Origin: Rebecca billardiae RCC1528
Taxonomy: Eukaryota; Haptophyta
Direction of reading: 5' to 3'
DNA length: 64,000 nt
NCBI GenBank assembly: GCA_965240325.2
Contig: OZ251222.1
Coordinates: 1,550,001-1,614,000 of the forward strand
The notes beneath the pieces were generated by a model. The model saw nothing but the letters and a program-made list of their open reading frames with translations. It had not been told where the DNA came from and made no database searches. Numbering within the stretch: the stretch's first letter is position 1; the number at the start of each line of letters is the position of its first letter. Shown piece by piece: positions 63,083 to 64,000 of this stretch. Position numbers and translations under genes: made by a program.

Positions 63083-64000
63083 ATGCTCTCGCACGTGTTC
63101 CAGTCGCCGTACGTCAACCTGCTCAAGCTCCTGGACAAGTCGCACGTTCAGCTCCACGGCGATGCCAAGGAGTCGATCGACCGCACGATCGGCAAGAAGG
63201 TGTACGCGGTGCGCGGCCGTGTCGCGCCGGACAATTACATCCAGATCCCGACCGACCGCTCGCAGTCGCTCGGGCTGAAGGGGCGCTTCGTGTACGTGCA
63301 GCTCAAGCCGACGGCGGGCAAGCACTTCGTGCTCAACCTGACCTTCATGACCATCGGCCACGGCTCGCTGCACGTCTCGCTCTCGAACGCGTACAAGTCT
63401 CGCAAGCTGCTCGGCTCGGTGCTGCAGCTGCCGTACCCGGAGCCGAGCGACCGGTGGGCGACGATCGCGATCGATGGGCCGCGGCTCATCAAGGAGGTGT
63501 ACCCGTCGATCGCCGGCGACGGCTCGCTCGAGTACGTCTGCTTCAAGGCCCTGCACGGCACGGCGAGCTTCTCGCTGCGCGCCGTGTTCACCTCGGACGT
63601 CGCGTTCACGCCGAGCATTCTGCCGCGCGACGTCATCTTCCCGCTGCCGCGCAACGCGAGCTGGGAGCACCTGTACGCGTGGCAGTGGCTGCCCGCGGCG
63701 CCCGCGCCCGCGCTCGACGCCGCCGCCGACTCGCCCGACACCGCCGCGTCGCTGGGCGCGACGCAGCTGCTCAGCCCGGCGAGCACGGCCGGCCGCGCGT
63801 CGAACCGGCACGGCTCGCGCGCGCCGCGCGCGCGCAGCGGCAGCCCGTCGCCACGGCCCAAGTCGCGCGGGGGGACGGCGGGCGCCGAGAGCGAGAACGT
63901 CGCGCCGAAGCCCCACGCCTTCTCCGGCGGGCGCGTGCCCACGTGGGCCACGCCCGCCGAGCGGCCGGCGCCGACGCCGCGGCCGAAGCTCGACCCGACG
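63083..64000 (+). CDS. WDR90: WDR90/POC16-like protein, N-terminal CFAP20 domain (3' truncated by window)
   Basis: From ATG 63083 the frame is open to the window end (306 residues, no stop). It begins MLSHVFQSPYVNLLKLLDKS, then VYAVRGRVAPDNYIQIPTDR, SQSLGLKGRFVYVQLKPTAG and KHFVLNLTFMTIGHGSLHVS, which match the CFAP20 (DUF667) domain in the arrangement found at the N-terminus of WDR90/POC16. That family acts at centrioles, basal bodies and cilia. After about residue 205 the chain turns polar (Ser/Pro/Arg-rich). WD40 repeats are expected beyond the window. The presence of this gene implies a flagellate stage. Confidence 0.85.
   Translation, partial: MLSHVFQSPYVNLLKLLDKSHVQLHGDAKESIDRTIGKKVYAVRGRVAPDNYIQIPTDRSQSLGLKGRFVYVQLKPTAGKHFVLNLTFMTIGHGSLHVSLSNAYKSRKLLGSVLQLPYPEPSDRWATIAIDGPRLIKEVYPSIAGDGSLEYVCFKALHGTASFSLRAVFTSDVAFTPSILPRDVIFPLPRNASWEHLYAWQWLPAAPAPALDAAADSPDTAASLGATQLLSPASTAGRASNRHGSRAPRARSGSPSPRPKSRGGTAGAESENVAPKPHAFSGGRVPTWATPAERPAPTPRPKLDPT

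Overview
The window is nuclear DNA of a eukaryotic alga, most likely a haptophyte or a related alga with a red-lineage plastid. The signs are spliceosomal introns in most genes, near-saturated G/C at third codon positions, a fucoxanthin-chlorophyll-type light-harvesting protein, a DUF1295 protein with a bipartite-looking plastid leader, extensin/pherophorin-like Ser-Pro tracts, and a CFAP20-domain centriole/flagellum protein. Most introns are 100-180 nt, GC-rich, without a clear pyrimidine tract, and use GTGCG/GTACG-like donors with CAG acceptors. No bacterial operon structure is seen.

Layout. 1-4058: the 5'-truncated end of a multidomain RNA-repair-like protein (nucleotidyltransferase-like, HAM1/ITPase-like, a duplicated unknown region, Rnl1-type RNA ligase). 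4059-5797: repeat-bearing intergenic DNA and the unresolved 5' end of the next gene. 5798-38370: by my reading one gene of 27 exons and 26 introns encoding about 9,820 residues. It is a type I membrane surface protein: about 69 leucine-rich repeats in five capped modules, five tandem RTX-like glycine/aspartate units, an approximately 700-residue Ser-Pro rod, 52 cysteine repeats split by a conserved-looking domain, one membrane helix and a repetitive cytoplasmic tail. The reading frame is kept through all 26 proposed splices.

38615-64000 is a compact gene-rich stretch: CLC channel/exchanger (-), glutaminyl cyclase (-), formamidopyrimidine-DNA glycosylase (+), about 2 kb of repeats, RING-H2 membrane ubiquitin ligase (-), plastid-type DUF1295 protein (+), a putative propeller-like membrane protein (-), phosphoglycerate kinase (-), a JmjC/cupin-ankyrin protein (+), phosphopantothenoylcysteine decarboxylase (+), a two-SRCR-domain protein (+), an uncertain multi-exon gene (-), tandem and dispersed repeats, a light-harvesting protein (-), and the start of a WDR90/POC16-like gene (+) that runs off the window.

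Several neighbours are divergent pairs sharing 150-320 bp (glutaminyl cyclase/FPG, PGK/JmjC-ankyrin, LHC/WDR90). The genes do not form one pathway. The standout is the giant mosaic surface protein, with SRCR, RING/PSI-like and Ser-Pro proteins elsewhere in the window also pointing to a rich cell-surface repertoire. All calls are by eye from translation; splice sites were chosen by frame continuity, homology and repeat comparison, not by transcripts.
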